Part shown: in pieces, positions 44,280-56,800 of the stretch
Numbering within the stretch: position 1 is the first letter of the stretch
Layout: each line of letters opens with the position of its first letter
Assembly: GCA_017893485.1 (NCBI GenBank)
Contig: CM030364.1
Location: 38,273,538 to 38,337,537 of the forward strand
Direction of reading: 5' to 3'
Length of the DNA stretch: 64,000 nt
DNA from: Hemerocallis citrina
Taxonomy: Eukaryota > Streptophyta > Magnoliopsida > Asparagales > Asphodelaceae
Notes under the pieces: model-generated
What the model was told of the DNA's origin: nothing
The model's database searches: none
The model's input: the letters and a program-made list of their open reading frames with translations, nothing else
Program-made: the position numbers and the translations under genes

Positions 44280-45173
44280 GCGGAAGATTTGCTGTGCTGA
44301 CCCACTTTTTGAAAATATTCAAAAATATTTCGGGGTCTGACCCACTTCCGAAAACAATTAGCGATCTGATCCAGTTTTGGACACGTCAGCATAAAACTGT
44401 TATTGAAAATAACGGCATAGGTTATTTACGTGCCGTTATTTCCAATAACGGTATCAATTTTACATTTTTTTTGCCATGTCGTTATTTGGAATAACGACAT
44501 CGTATATTTCTCTTATAAGTGTGAATCTTCTAACTTTAAAAAAATTCTAAGTGTGAAAAAAACTTATAAATAATGTCGTTATCCCCAATAACGGCATTCA
44601 AATGACTGATGCCGTTATTGGAGATAACGACATCAATTATATATAAATGAACTGTTGCCATTGTTTGGAAACAAAGAGGATGAATAATAAGTTAATTTTT
44701 AAAAGAAAAATATAACTAATGCCGTTATTTGGAATAACGACATCAGTTATAAATTTTTTTTTAAAATTAACGTATTCATCAGAGAGGATGAATAATAAGT
44801 TACTTTTTTATAAAAAAAATTTATAACTGATGTCGTTATTCCAAATAACGGCATCAGTATTGAGAATGCCGTTATTTGAAATAACGACATCTGTTATAAG
44901 GTTTTCACACTTATAATTTTTTCTCTAAATAGAAACTACAAGCTGTCGAAAAACAAAATAACATATACTGTTACTCCAAATAACGGCATGACACTTTTTT
45001 TAAATATAGATGCCGTTATTGGGAAAAATGGTATGTAAATAACCTATGTTGTTTTTTCCAATAACGGTTTTTGCTGACGTGTCCAAAACTGGGTCAATTC
45101 GCTAATTGATTTTGAAAGTGGGTCAGAGCGCCAAATATTTTCAAAAAGTGGGTCAGTACGGCAAAATTTTCGC
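44280..45173. mobile_element. Inverted-repeat element with an array of palindromes
   Basis: The ends form inverted repeats of roughly 130 bp: tgacccactttttgaaaata near the left end and its complement near the right, and also ccagttttggacacgtcagc and its complement. Inside, about nine palindromes of about 24 bp with the arm tgccgttatt or tgtcgttatt (for example about 44477-44500, 44718-44741 and 44831-44854) recur at irregular spacing. There is no open gene. No target duplication was found. It lies in LINE ORF1 between a CX2C motif (about 44268) and the zinc knuckle at about 45216. Confidence 0.75.
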
Positions 45174-45907
45174 GACTTCCATCAGAGAGAGGAGTGTTCG
45201 TACAAGCGGTTTGTCTGCTTTGAATGCAATGACCATGTACACAAAGTCCAGGCGTGTCTAGTTAGAGGTGGGAGGTTGGGCGGGAGGATGGCGGATGAGA
45301 AGAAACCACCACCAAAGCGTAAGGAATATGCTCACACTATTGTCACCATCACCGCTCTGATGATCGCTAACAAAGAAAGAAAGGCTAAAATCAAGGTTGG
45401 GGGTAATCAGGTCTATCACTGGTTGGCCATCAATAGAGGAGGTCATCATCGAGCTTAGGAATCTCGCCGACTCCTTTAACTGTCGTAGTTGGGAACTCCA
45501 TAAAATTCATAACTATTGGGTCGCCGAATTCCCGACCACCGAAGGAGTTGCTACCCTGGTAAGGAGAAATGAGATCAAGATCATCGAAGGGAGATACGGG
45601 ATTAGAATCAATCCGTGGTCGGGTGAAGAAGGGGCAGTCGAGCATGAGCTGCCGGTGGTGGCATGGATTATGATGGTCGGGTTACCTCAACATTATCGGG
45701 AATTGGGATGATTTTAGGACATGGTTCAGAAATTTGGGGTTGTCTTAGAGATGGAAAAATCGATGAAAAGGCAAAGAATTGGCCATACTAGTGTTAAGGT
45801 TGGTTTCCAAGGCATCAATAGGATTTCGATGGTGATCCAAACAATGGTGGAAAATAAATTCCATCATGTTGATATAATTTTCGATGATGAAGAGGGTCAA
45901 ACTCCGA

Positions 45908-45940
<33 letters not shown>

Positions 45941-46215
45941 GTTGTTCTCTTTCAAGAGGAAGAAAAAAGCTTGACAATGTCTTAGGCGGCGGTGGTGACG
46001 TCAGACAGCGAAATAGGGAAGGAGAAAGCAAAAGAAGCAAACTTGGTCGAACAGATGGTGCTATTGGATCCAGTTCGAAGGGACTCATCACAATTGTTGG
46101 TAAAAAGGGGGCATGCATTGGGAGGAAATATAACAGCCAGTGATGAAGAGGAAGTGGAACCGTTCTCTTTTGGGAAAAAAATACTAGACTATTTGTGTAA
46201 CACCTTGCAAAATTG
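45174..46215 (+). pseudogene. LINE ORF1: zinc knuckle and DUF4283-like region
   Basis: A knuckle CFECNDHVHKVQAC (CX2CX4HX4C) lies at about 45216-45257, followed in frame by GGRLGGRMADEKK. After a frame change, 45397-45711 encodes LRNLADSFNCRSW and VVAWIMMVGLPQHYREL, which resembles the DUF4283-type domain of plant LINE ORF1 proteins, and from 45721 a continuation (MVQKFGVVLEMEKS) follows a stop. An acidic and basic tail reaches about 46215. Such proteins bind LINE RNA. Stops at 45711 and a 31-base G run at 45909 show it is dead. Confidence 0.6.
45909..45939. repeat. Poly-G tract, 31 bases
   Basis: The run lies inside former LINE ORF1 coding sequence, where it would encode poly-Gly. It is an expansion, or an assembly artefact in length. 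Confidence 0.9.
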
Positions 46216-46499
46216 AGTTATGATAATTTTGCTCATGCACGGGTATTTTGTATAATTGCGTATAATATCTTATGTAATACTTAGAATATTTTTAGATGTT
46301 AGTTTGTGAAATATAAATATTTGGGAATGACCCATATGCATATTTAATATTCTATTTTGTGAACTTAAGGACTTAAGAGCAAAGTTGGTGACTATGGACT
46401 TTTCGGAAATGGGTATCGTGCAAAAGGACCACAATGAAATTATTCACTTTATTTTATCATGCATGGATCTTGCCAGTTAGTGACATAGGGGAGATTTAT

Positions 46500-46590
46500 G
46501 AGAGGTGATTAAATGATGTAGAAAGATGTTTAGAGGTGGTGGTTAAATGATGTAGGAAGATGTAGTTAAATGATGTAGGAAGAGGTGATT
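46500..46590 (+). repeat. Short imperfect repeats (gtgattaaatgatgtag)
   Basis: The core ttaaatgatgtag occurs three times within 90 bases inside LTR C, with gaagatg-type spacers. Confidence 0.75.
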
Positions 46591-49049
46591 AAATGAAAAA
46601 TAAAAGAAGAGTTTGTAAGTGTTTGTATATAAAAGCCAATAATGTCTCCCCTCATTCTCTACCATTCCTCTTTTCTCTTCCACCTAAACTGAAGATCTTT
46701 GGAGTTGAAGTTTCTATAAGGTTAAGTTTTTTGAGTTTTGTGTTGGAACGCTTCGTGAAGCTTAAAAGCAATCAAATTCAGAAGCTATAGGTGGATAACA
46801 ACTTTACTACTCTAATTTCAACTATATTGTAGGGTGTATGCATGTTAGAGAAGTTATATATGTTATATTGGGTGAGTATTCATACTTAGATTGATTAAAT
46901 TATGTGTGAATTGTTGTCAATAAATTGTGTAAAATTACGGTAAGGTTAACTTGGAAACATTTTACAATTTTTGTCCTAAATTATGGACTTACTTCCAAAA
47001 ATCATTTCTCTTTAACTAGTTGGAATCTAAAGCTGAAATTTTTATATGTGTATCATGTATATGTTTATAACATCTCATCAAAATTTCGTGATTTTTGGAT
47101 GTCAATTGTTATTTTAAATGAATCCAAACTCATTCCTAGTTAAGAACGGAAACATGACATATTCTATAATTATGTCCCGAATATCATGCTTTCTTCCAAA
47201 AAATCATTTCTCTCCAAATATATGGAATTTGAAGTTAAACATTTTATATGTAAATCTAGTATATGTCTATAATAGTTTCACAAAGTTTCATGGGGTTTGG
47301 ATATCGTTTAGTATTTTAAACAAATCTGAACTTAGGACTAGTTGATAGTTACCTTGGTTCTGGAAATTTGTACACCTTTTGGTTTCTGACCATATTAACC
47401 ACTTAAATGCAGTATCTTAAGTAAACTAAAAACGAACAGATTGAAGTAAATTTGTTAATCTTTCTTTCGAGTCTAATAAATCAAATTTCCATGAAGTGTG
47501 GGATTTTCGATGATTTTTATCAGAAGTAAGAGCTGCAGTTTTCTCGAATTTGAACCTACTATTTTGCATATGGATTTAAACTAAATAAGTGTGGTTAAAT
47601 TTAGATGTTCTTAACTACAATGTTGTACTACTCATTTAGGTTTCATATGAAACTAAGAATTCCATTTTTTTGATAAGTATTGGAATTCATATGATTTTTG
47701 CAAGACTACTTTGTTGTTGTCTAATGACAGAGTTGAATATTCAAACGGTGGATTCTATATATGGGACCGAGGATACACCCTATAAAACCACGTGTGTGGG
47801 CAAATGGTAGGCCGATAAGATCCGTAGTTACAGAAGATCGATTCACTAGATTATGCGACTGAGGATACACCCGGTAAATCTATGTGTATGGGCTAGGGGT
47901 AGACCGAAAAGGTCTAATATCCTGGGAGTTTGACTTACACGTAATTACGAGTTGGAGTACTAGTCAACTTTTGAGAATAAGTTGAGTTAGTGTAATAGAG
48001 CCAAATCGAATATTAGTGTGATCTCAATAGGTTGTGAGACCACGAATTGTGCAAGATTTAGCAGGATGTGTAAATGCATAAATGCATATAGAATAGATAT
48101 TATGGGAATTGGTGTAGTATAGTATATAACTTGATCAAGACATTCTTGGCTGATTAGTACCATTAATCCCATTACTCTCATTAGCAAATGATTATGTTGT
48201 TGTTGGGAAACTTAGTTCGGGATTAAGTTCCATAAATTAAAGGGTGAGTTCTAGAGTTTGAATAAGGCTTAGTTACAGGCAATTGAACGCTAGTGTTATT
48301 GGCGTAAGTCCGGTAGGGTGACGCTAGCTCTAGGTTGTGTTGTTAATGATTGTAATGACAGACACTAGTTGGGAGTTGTATTCACCTATCAATGGGACAC
48401 TTGCAGCGTTGCCTCGACTATTAATTTCTGAGATCTAGTGTTATGAACGAGAGGCAGATGTATAGGTCGTAGGCTCCTATTAAAACTTAGGGGATGGACC
48501 CTTAAGTATCTGTCGATGTTCTACGTTATTGGATATGAATGGGGAGTGAGAGTTTAACTCTGGGTCTCTCAACGGAGCAGGAAAAGGCCTACAGGGTCGC
48601 CTGTAGCATTGGTATAAATACCCGAAACCCGAATCTGACCCGGATTAGATCGGAACTGACCTGGCCTATCCGGGTCCGGGTCCTAAAATGGGATTCATTG
48701 TACTTTCGGGTCTGGGTCCGGGTCCGCTCAAAAGAGACCCGATCCGGACCCGGACCCGTTAAAAAAATACCAAAAAATCAACATAAAAATAAATATTCTT
48801 TCATCATCCCTTCCCTCCTTCCTCCTCAATTCTAAATCTTCATGTAACCCCTGTTTCCCCAAATTCGTATTTCCTGTGTATTTTCTATATATAAAATTTT
48901 TGTAAATTATTTCTCTGCTTTCAAATATTTTTCCTAAAATGTATTGTCGAATCTCCTCTTAAAATCTATTTTTTTAAAAATAATTTTATTTGTAACTGTT
49001 TACTATGATACTTTTTTATCATCATTATTATTACTTTGATTATTATGGA

Positions 49050-49050
49050 T

Positions 49051-49086
<36 letters not shown>
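49050..49086. repeat. (ATT)n microsatellite
   Basis: About eleven ATT units lie in LTR B. LTR D lacks the run. Confidence 0.9.
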
Positions 49087-49087
<1 letters not shown>

Positions 49088-49904
49088 CTATATAATTCTA
49101 CTGTATTTGCTAGTATTTGAGTATTGACTCAATGTATACTATTTGATTTATTTATACCATGGTCTTATTATTGATTTATTATTTAGTTATTATTTCAATC
49201 TAAAACCCTATAATTTTCTTAGTGGATTTTAATATCTTAAACCCAAGATACCCAATGATACCCATTTATCCAATAAACCCAAATACCCTAGCCCAGACCT
49301 GTTATTATCCCCAAACCCATTAGTTTACCCGTTACCTAATACCCAAACCCTATAAACCCTATATCTCCCCATATATATACCTAATTGTTTTACCCTATTC
49401 CTTCTGCAAACCCACAGTAGTCGCCTCCTAACCCTCCTCCATCCCGATCCCCTCTTCAACTCTCTCTCCCGTCCTTCCTCGGCGCGTCGCGACCCCCCAG
49501 CAGCTGTCGCCCCATTTACACCAGCCTCCCTCAGTGCCTCTCCTCACGTCAGCAACCGCAGCAGATAACGGCAGCGACTTCCTCGGCCATCTCCCCTTTA
49601 AGCGTCCGCAGCCAGCACTGCGCCGCCTTCCCTGCACCATCACCCCGTTCTCCGACCTTCACCCCCATGCTGCCCCCTCCCTGTTAGTGGCCACCAACAG
49701 CCACCGAAGCCCTCCCCTATGCCCTGCTGCAGCCACCTGCAGCCACCACTGCGGCAGCACAGCACCTTCGGCATCCCCACTCGCCGTCGCCATTGCTCTC
49801 CCTAGCCGTCGTCGCCTCCCAGTCGCAGAGCAACCCCCCCTACCACAGTGTAGCCATGGGTTGTTGTGTGTATATGGGTTTTGATCATGTTAATTCCTGG
49901 CCGT

Positions 49905-50330
49905 CGATCGCCCGAGATCTTGATCATCTTGATCTCTTTGATTGTGGGCCATCCGATTTTGATCATCGTCTGATTTGATCTAGATCTCTTGATCTGGACC
50001 ATCCCATCATCGATCTGATCCGATCATCATCATCATCATCAAGATACTTGATCTCGACCGTCGGATCTCCCTTGATCATCGTGATCGTGACCATCATCTT
50101 GATCTTGATCTTGATCTTCGATCAGAGCCGTCCGATCTGATATGATCTTGACCTCTTGATCTAGTCGTTGGATCTCTTGATCTTCATCATCTTGATCACT
50201 TGATCTGATCAATCTAAGCCGCCGATCTCATCTTGATCATCACCTTGATCATTGAGATCCGTGCTTGGGATCGTGGTTGCGATCGTGATCGTGTGTTCGT
50301 GTTTGGTTCGTGATCCGTGATTGAGTTTGC
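49905..50330. repeat. GATC-rich stretch in LTR B
   Basis: GATC occurs every few bases, in phrases such as cttgatctt, ccgtcggatct and atcatcatc. It has no clear fixed period. LTR D has no comparable stretch at the corresponding place (about 62330-62650), so it arose in this copy or lineage. Confidence 0.75.
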
Positions 50331-51956
50331 CGCTGGGGATCCATACCCGTTATTCCTCCGTCGGATTCATCGTCTACACCCCGAGGCAAGTATTCTTCTT
50401 GTACAAATTTTTGTTCTAGTACAAGCCCTTAATTTGAAAATACTACAAATAGATAATCGTTGTAACTCCTCTTTGTCTCATCATTGCTGATCTTAAATTA
50501 TTCATCATCAATTGCATATTCTTAAGAGTCACAACCCTTCGTTGATATATTATACAAACTACTTGGACTCATTTTATCTCCTAGACATTTGAACACATGA
50601 AACTAAGAAACCCTAGACTTGTAGATGTGAGTTGTATCATATTTGTAATGATCTTGCATTTCCTTGAGCTGAGAAATAGATGTTAGTGGTTGATTTGATG
50701 ACCACTTCATCCATTTTGTATCACATGCTAATCTAGACTCATAATAGTCATTTATCATGCAACTTATATATAGAAGAAATTACACTTGCTGCTGTTCTTA
50801 TCTTTACCTGCTGTTTCGACCTCTATAAAATCAAAATCTGAACTTGAGCCCTGAATATGAAATGTAGACCTAAATGTCTAGTTGTCAGTAACATCCAAAA
50901 TTTTTGAATTCCGAGTTACATTCTAGGAGATATCGCAGTTTTATTGCTGCTGTGTCGGTAGTCGCAGATTCACAAAAACTGCTAGACCTCTTTAGTTTGC
51001 AATTATTTAAACTATGCTACCAGTAAGCAAATGACTTGAAATTTTGCATGCTATTGTTGGACACCCTAGAGAACATTCTCTAATTTTCTCAGAATTAATT
51101 AACAATGTTTCAACCTTTTTCACATGTGTAAACTCAGATTCATAAATTCTGGCTGAACACAAATGCTGTATAGTTTGCTATTTTGACACATGTTACCACA
51201 AATTTTATGCACCTTAATTATATGAGCTGGAACCGGGCAGGAGTCTAGTTTTTATAACTCCTGACGGATCCACATTTTCTATCTCGTAGCAACGAGAATC
51301 ACAGTTTTGGTTCAGCAACGTCGTGCTATCCAGATTTGAGATTTTCGTTGTTTTTGATATTTTGATTCATGTTGACCCTCGAATATGCTATATAAATATC
51401 TTAAACTCGTTCCATGTTCTTGATTATGTTTACTTGACTTGTTTCGCACACTTTCATGCTTGCTTGATGACATTAATAAATAACAAGCGGGGGTTTAAGG
51501 GAAAGACCATAGTAGTGGACAATATAGGTAAGTGTACTCGGAAGGGGGGCCATATTTTCCAGTAATCGGTACATAAACTTGTTGCACACCTTGATGTATT
51601 CATGAAGCCATTACTTGGCTCATGAACTTGTTGTATTCATGAATCCACTGTGTGGTTCTTGAACTTGTTAGTATTCACGGACTTGCTTTGTGAACTTGTT
51701 ACTTTATTTTCGTATTCATGAACCGTGCTTGCTTGATATTTGATGCCTGAGTACACCACCCTTTAAAATCCACCACTAGGCCCAAACAAAACTGTTTGTA
51801 TGTAGCAACCATGTAGTAAAAGTATGGATGCATGAAGTGCTACCTAGATAGAATTAAACATTAGACTTAAGAATAACTTGTCACTTGTACACACTTGATA
51901 CCCTACTTGAGATTTGTTACTTGATGACTTGATACATGAGACTTGATACTTGAGCA

Positions 51957-52875
51957 TAGGGATGGACAACTATTATCCGAACCGACCAATCCGAACTAAT
52001 CCAACCCGAACCGACCGGTTTTTAACCGAACCAATTGGGGGTTTGGATTGGATCGGTTCTTGATCTTCAATAACCCATTGGACCGGTTCGGTTGTTAGAT
52101 GAGGCTTTCAAATAACCGATGAAACCGAACCGACCATACCTCTATGCATAAGTCCATAAAAAATACAGTTCTCCTTTAATTTCTTGAATATACAAATAGT
52201 CATTTCTCATTTTCCTTGAGATACAAACAGTCTTTTTTAATTTCTTTAATACAAACCGAGCAGTTGTTCTACCTATGTTTTGGTTCTCCATAATCCTATG
52301 TATTATGTTGTTAAGAAATTCTTGATTTATAGTGTGACCCAACTTAATAGAATCATAAAGTTGATGTAACATTTAGTAGTTATTTTAATCAAGTCAAGCA
52401 GAAATTATTTTCTAAATCTTTTTTTATTGCACCTGAAATTCAATTAGCTATGGTTATTGATGTTTCTTTTATGATAATAAACTAAGATTACAGAAGTATG
52501 CAAGTGAAAAAGCAGTTTATCTCACTCATTTAAACGTCATCTCAAACAATTAGTGCAAAATTCATTAACAACTTGTGGTTTTATGAATCTTCATTTTAAA
52601 TTCATTTCTGAATAACAAATAGCAGGCTATTTCTTAAGTTTTATTGAAGTTGATCTTTTAAATTTTAACAGGATTATGAATGATGTTGAAGGTGAAAAGT
52701 AGCACGCCAAACCGACCATCCAATCCAATCCAAACCGAGCTTAATCGGCTTGGATGGAAACCGAACCAATTAAGGTTCAGATTGGTTGCGGATGAGAAAA
52801 TTAAAAAATAGATTTTCTTTGGATCGGTGGTGGATGGTCCATATTAGGTCGGATACCGACCGATGCCCACCCCTA
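51957..52875. mobile_element. hAT-type non-autonomous element 2
   Basis: Ends tagggatggaca and tgcccacccccta-like (cgatgcccacccc ta) are inverted repeats of the common plant hAT form, flanked by an exact 8-bp duplication cttgagca (51949-51956 and 52876-52883). Subterminal repeats of aaccgaaccgacc type occur at both ends. The 919-bp interior has no transposase. It lies in LTR B, and LTR D lacks it. Confidence 0.9.
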
Positions 52876-53863
52876 CTTGAGCATAGTACTTGACACTTGC
52901 TACTTGATACTTGTACTTGACATTTTGACACATTAGACTTGTTACTTGATACTCGACACTTGCACGTGATACTTGCTACTTGATACTTAATACAAGTACA
53001 TGTTCACTAGCCACTTGTTCTACTATTAGTATTTGTTACCCTATCTTGTCACTCGAGTTGTCCTTCTTGCTAGTTAATTTCTTGAATTCCCATTACTTGT
53101 TGCATCCCTATTACATTCTTGATTTCAAATCTTATTCCATATTTCTTGTACTTGTTTTTACTATTTGTGGGCCTAACTTGCACTAAGGGCATTTCTCTTG
53201 TTTTCTCTATTTTTTCTTTTTATATTATAAACAGACTTTGGAGACGTGTTGCCTGCCGAAATTGGTGAGCAGAGATTCTAGGCTTCTATAGGAGCAAGGA
53301 CATGCTTAAATTATTTGTTTTCTTGTGTTATTATTTTCTTGCTACTTAAAACTTGTAATGGGCTTAAGTTCTCGAGTTTTATCTTTGATCCAGACTTGAA
53401 AACTATTTGGATATTATTATTTGTTTCAATTATTTTCTGTTGCTTAATAAATTATTCATGCATGCGTGGTTGTGTATACTTGTTATATTCTTGTTTTGAT
53501 ACTGAGTCAATCCTACAGCTTACGGATGATGTTAAAATCATCCGCTGGGCTTCGTCACGCGCTCGTATTCCGTATTTTTGGAAAGCGGAGCGTGACACTT
53601 CCTCTTCCAAACCCAAAACTCATGTTTTTTTTTACTTCTCTCCTCTATTCTAAATCCTCCACTCGCCGCCTCTGCTTGCCGCTCACACTCCTGCTCCTAC
53701 CCGAATGGGTAGGAATATTTTAATAAGACCCAGAACCGGACCCGAACCTCACGGGTCCGGGTCCGGGTCCGGGTCCAATTTTTGGACCCATAGGGGACCG
53801 AGTTCGGGTCTGGGTAGTGAAGGAGACCCGACCCGACCCGACCCGATACCAATGCTAGTCGCC

Positions 53864-56800
53864 TGTAACGCCCCGGAACTCCGTTTTCAGACATATGTGA
53901 CATAACCAGAATCTTTGCCTTCAAATGCATCTCAACACAGTAAATAACACGGAAATTTAAAAAAAAAATTATTGCCAAATAAGTCATTACATCATTCATT
54001 ACAAATGTGTGTTGTTCCTGAATAAGGAATACAAATTATATTGACTCATTACAACTTTTACAATTATTTATAGACTCCACTTGTAAAGCTATCAGCTATC
54101 TTCCAGAATGGTAATCAACTGGTCACTACAGAAACTCCACTGAGGGGTCAATCTACTTCCCTGGGACTTACCCCTCGGCTTGAGCCTTCTGTTGTGACTC
54201 TGGTATTTCTGCACCTGCTCAAATGGTAGGTAAGTACACCGCTCCTCCATTTGGATGCCTGCATTCCTGATTCTGGTTTCCAACACCTAATTGAGAGGGC
54301 ACATCAATAATTCTACTGACGCAATGCTGATATGAAAACAACGATCTCCAACTAGCAGCCACATTCAGCCTTTAATCAAAATAGAAAAATGCATCCTAAT
54401 TTTCTAGTGTCAATGTATGCCATGACCTGAAGTCTAATGCATAGTACACAATGCACAGACAACCGATGCACTTAGTCTAATGTCCATAAGACTCTGGATA
54501 TGCATGCATCCCATATTACATACCTTCCAGATCAAGCCCTTTCCTCCAGTTTCAGGGTTTTGAACCCTCACCATGCAAATATTCTATTATTGTACTCAAC
54601 CTGTTCCTGACAGATACAATCGTGGCTGGTGAATTCGGTAGTTATCACTGCTAAATACAGTGGTGTTTGCTACTATTTCCCCAAACCAGTCTGGATCACA
54701 CCAAATGCCATGACGATTTTACAAATACACTACCGCATATCTATGGCATCGAAAATCTATGGGACAGCAACCCCTTGGTCCGTTCGTGTCCACTCAACAT
54801 AAGAACATGATGGCCTCGAAGGACTAAGCCCCCTATCCGACAGAAACCTCCCATTCTTACCACGGCACTTCAAGAATCAACAGTGTGAAATACGCACAAT
54901 AGCACGTATCCCTAATGATAGGAAGAAACAACCCTGGTTATCACCTTCTAGTGTTGACTCTTAGAACGAGTCGGATTATAGGGTCACACCCCTAACACCA
55001 ACTTGATCTTTAAGTGAACAGTAAAGAAAACCTAATCAAATGCAGTTTACTGAAAATACATTTATCACTCAAATCATGCACGGTATCATAACAAACAATG
55101 TTGAGCCTGACTGGTCTTGTCAAAAAGCAATTTATCATAGTGAATCAACATTCACCAATTTTCAATACCTTCACAGGTTTTTGACCATATCCCCGGCCCG
55201 TAACTCTCAACGAGTAGTCCATCGGCACTAAAAGATGCATACAAATTTGTGAATGAAGGTAAACATACACACAACACCAATACCCGACCATTGATAGACC
55301 AAGGCATCAAGATACCAATCACAAATCGGCCATATAACTATCTCCCAACTTACTCACGTGTCCACCATGAGTACTAAGCACAGGAATATTGTCTAAGTTC
55401 CAAATGAAGTACTTGAAAACTCCTAAAACTCAATAGCTCACAATCACCATACAGCAGTATGCAGAGAATTCCTTATCAATCTTCCAATCATAAGCCATTG
55501 TTGTGATTCAAGCTATGCATATTGGAATCCAACAAAATTAGGTTTTTTTTAGAAGGGTAGGAAACTCTACTGCAATCCCCTTGTTGACAATTCCCTCAAA
55601 TTGCTTATAGAACTCCGTTTCCTGAGTTAACATATGTTTGAAGTCGATCAAGACAGCAGGTTGCTGAACTTGTAACATCCATAACTTTCAATATACAATT
55701 CGAAATTGCATGATATTGCCCATTCTGGAAAACTAAGAGTCTAGGCTATAACTTTCCAGTTGACCACTACATCAGATTCATCCATCTAATATATCTAAAA
55801 CGTCTCTCAATCATCAGCCCGTGTACTTTCCGTACACTGGCTGCATCTTACCAATGGCATAAAAATCTACTCGCTCATTGGAAAGACACAAATCCAGGTT
55901 CTATAGAAAGGTATGAGTGTCTATTACAACATTCTAGTTGAACACATCCTCATATTCATCTACTAAAGTCCCCAAAAACTCCAATTTCTATCAGGTGCAC
56001 AAACAGGAAAAAATTGATTCATTTAACAAACAGGGCCTCGACTAAGACTGGGTCTGCCCCAATCTTAGGAAAATCATAACTTTTTTACACAAACTGGAAT
56101 TTCATGATTCCAGATGTTTTGGAAAGCAATGACTCTCTAATACAAATATCTAGTTGATCATTCTTCCAAATTCTTAACGCATAATTCCAGAATTTTACAT
56201 ATTCACAGACCAGTTAACTTGAGCTAAAGCTGAACCTGGTCAAAATTCAATAACAAATCAACCCTAAGTACAAAGCTCATGAAATTTAAGATTCTGAAAC
56301 TAAACATATACCATTCCAGTGTTTCCAAAAATTGCATCTAGATTCATAATACACAAAGAGGTATGACCCTTCAAACATAGCACAAAAATTCTACTGATTT
56401 TCAGACAGGGTCTTTATCTCTTTATACAATTTATTTTAGAAACTTCATCAAATGCTATCTAAAAATTCTAAAATTTTAGAATCATGGTCTAGACACATAC
56501 CAAAAACTACAGTGAATATTTCATTGCAAGGTCATGTACCAAAAAGTAGCTATGAATTAATGAACATCAATCTTGAAACAGTTAGATTCAGCTTCCGATT
56601 TCTAGACCAGTTACAAACTCATAATTTTTTAAGGTATCAAACGATCTCAGAAATTTACGAAATTTGAAACTATAGTTTTACACATATACAAGAGCATCCA
56701 GAAAAAATTTGAGATTAATATACCCTACCATTTCGGAGTTATGATTTTTGAAAGACACACCAAGTTCTTACACAACAGCAGTTTCAGCCTTGCTTACTGT

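Larger units (their letters stand above)
48843..53597 (+). mobile_element. Solo LTR B, long, interrupted by hAT element 2
   Basis: It begins TGTAACCCCTG and ends GCGTGACA with target copies cttca (48838-48842) and cttcc (53598-53602), one mismatch. Without the nested hAT element it is about 3.8 kb. It is homologous along its length to LTR D at 61381 (shared blocks at the start, at ttgtacaaat/tctagtacaag near 50400, at tactcggaag near 51535, and at gaagtgctacctagatagaa near 51835). The GC-rich part 49400-49860 corresponds to 61960-62330. There are no retrotransposon genes. Confidence 0.7.
48604..53857. mobile_element. hAT-type non-autonomous element 1, interrupted
   Basis: Inverted ends tagcattggtat (48604) and ataccaatgcta (to 53857) are flanked by an 8-bp duplication gtcgcctg (48596-48603 and 53858-53865), as in hAT elements. 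Subterminal gggtccgggt repeats occur at both ends. Its own sequence is only about 48604-48842 and 53598-53857; the rest is LTR B. The 8-bp target spans the border of LTR A, whose first two bases are the final tg of the duplicate. Confidence 0.82.

Noticed and set aside
49428..49884. Ser/Pro/Ala-rich frame in LTR B
   Set aside because: C-rich leader of the long LTR; LTR D has a different reading there, so there is no conserved protein.
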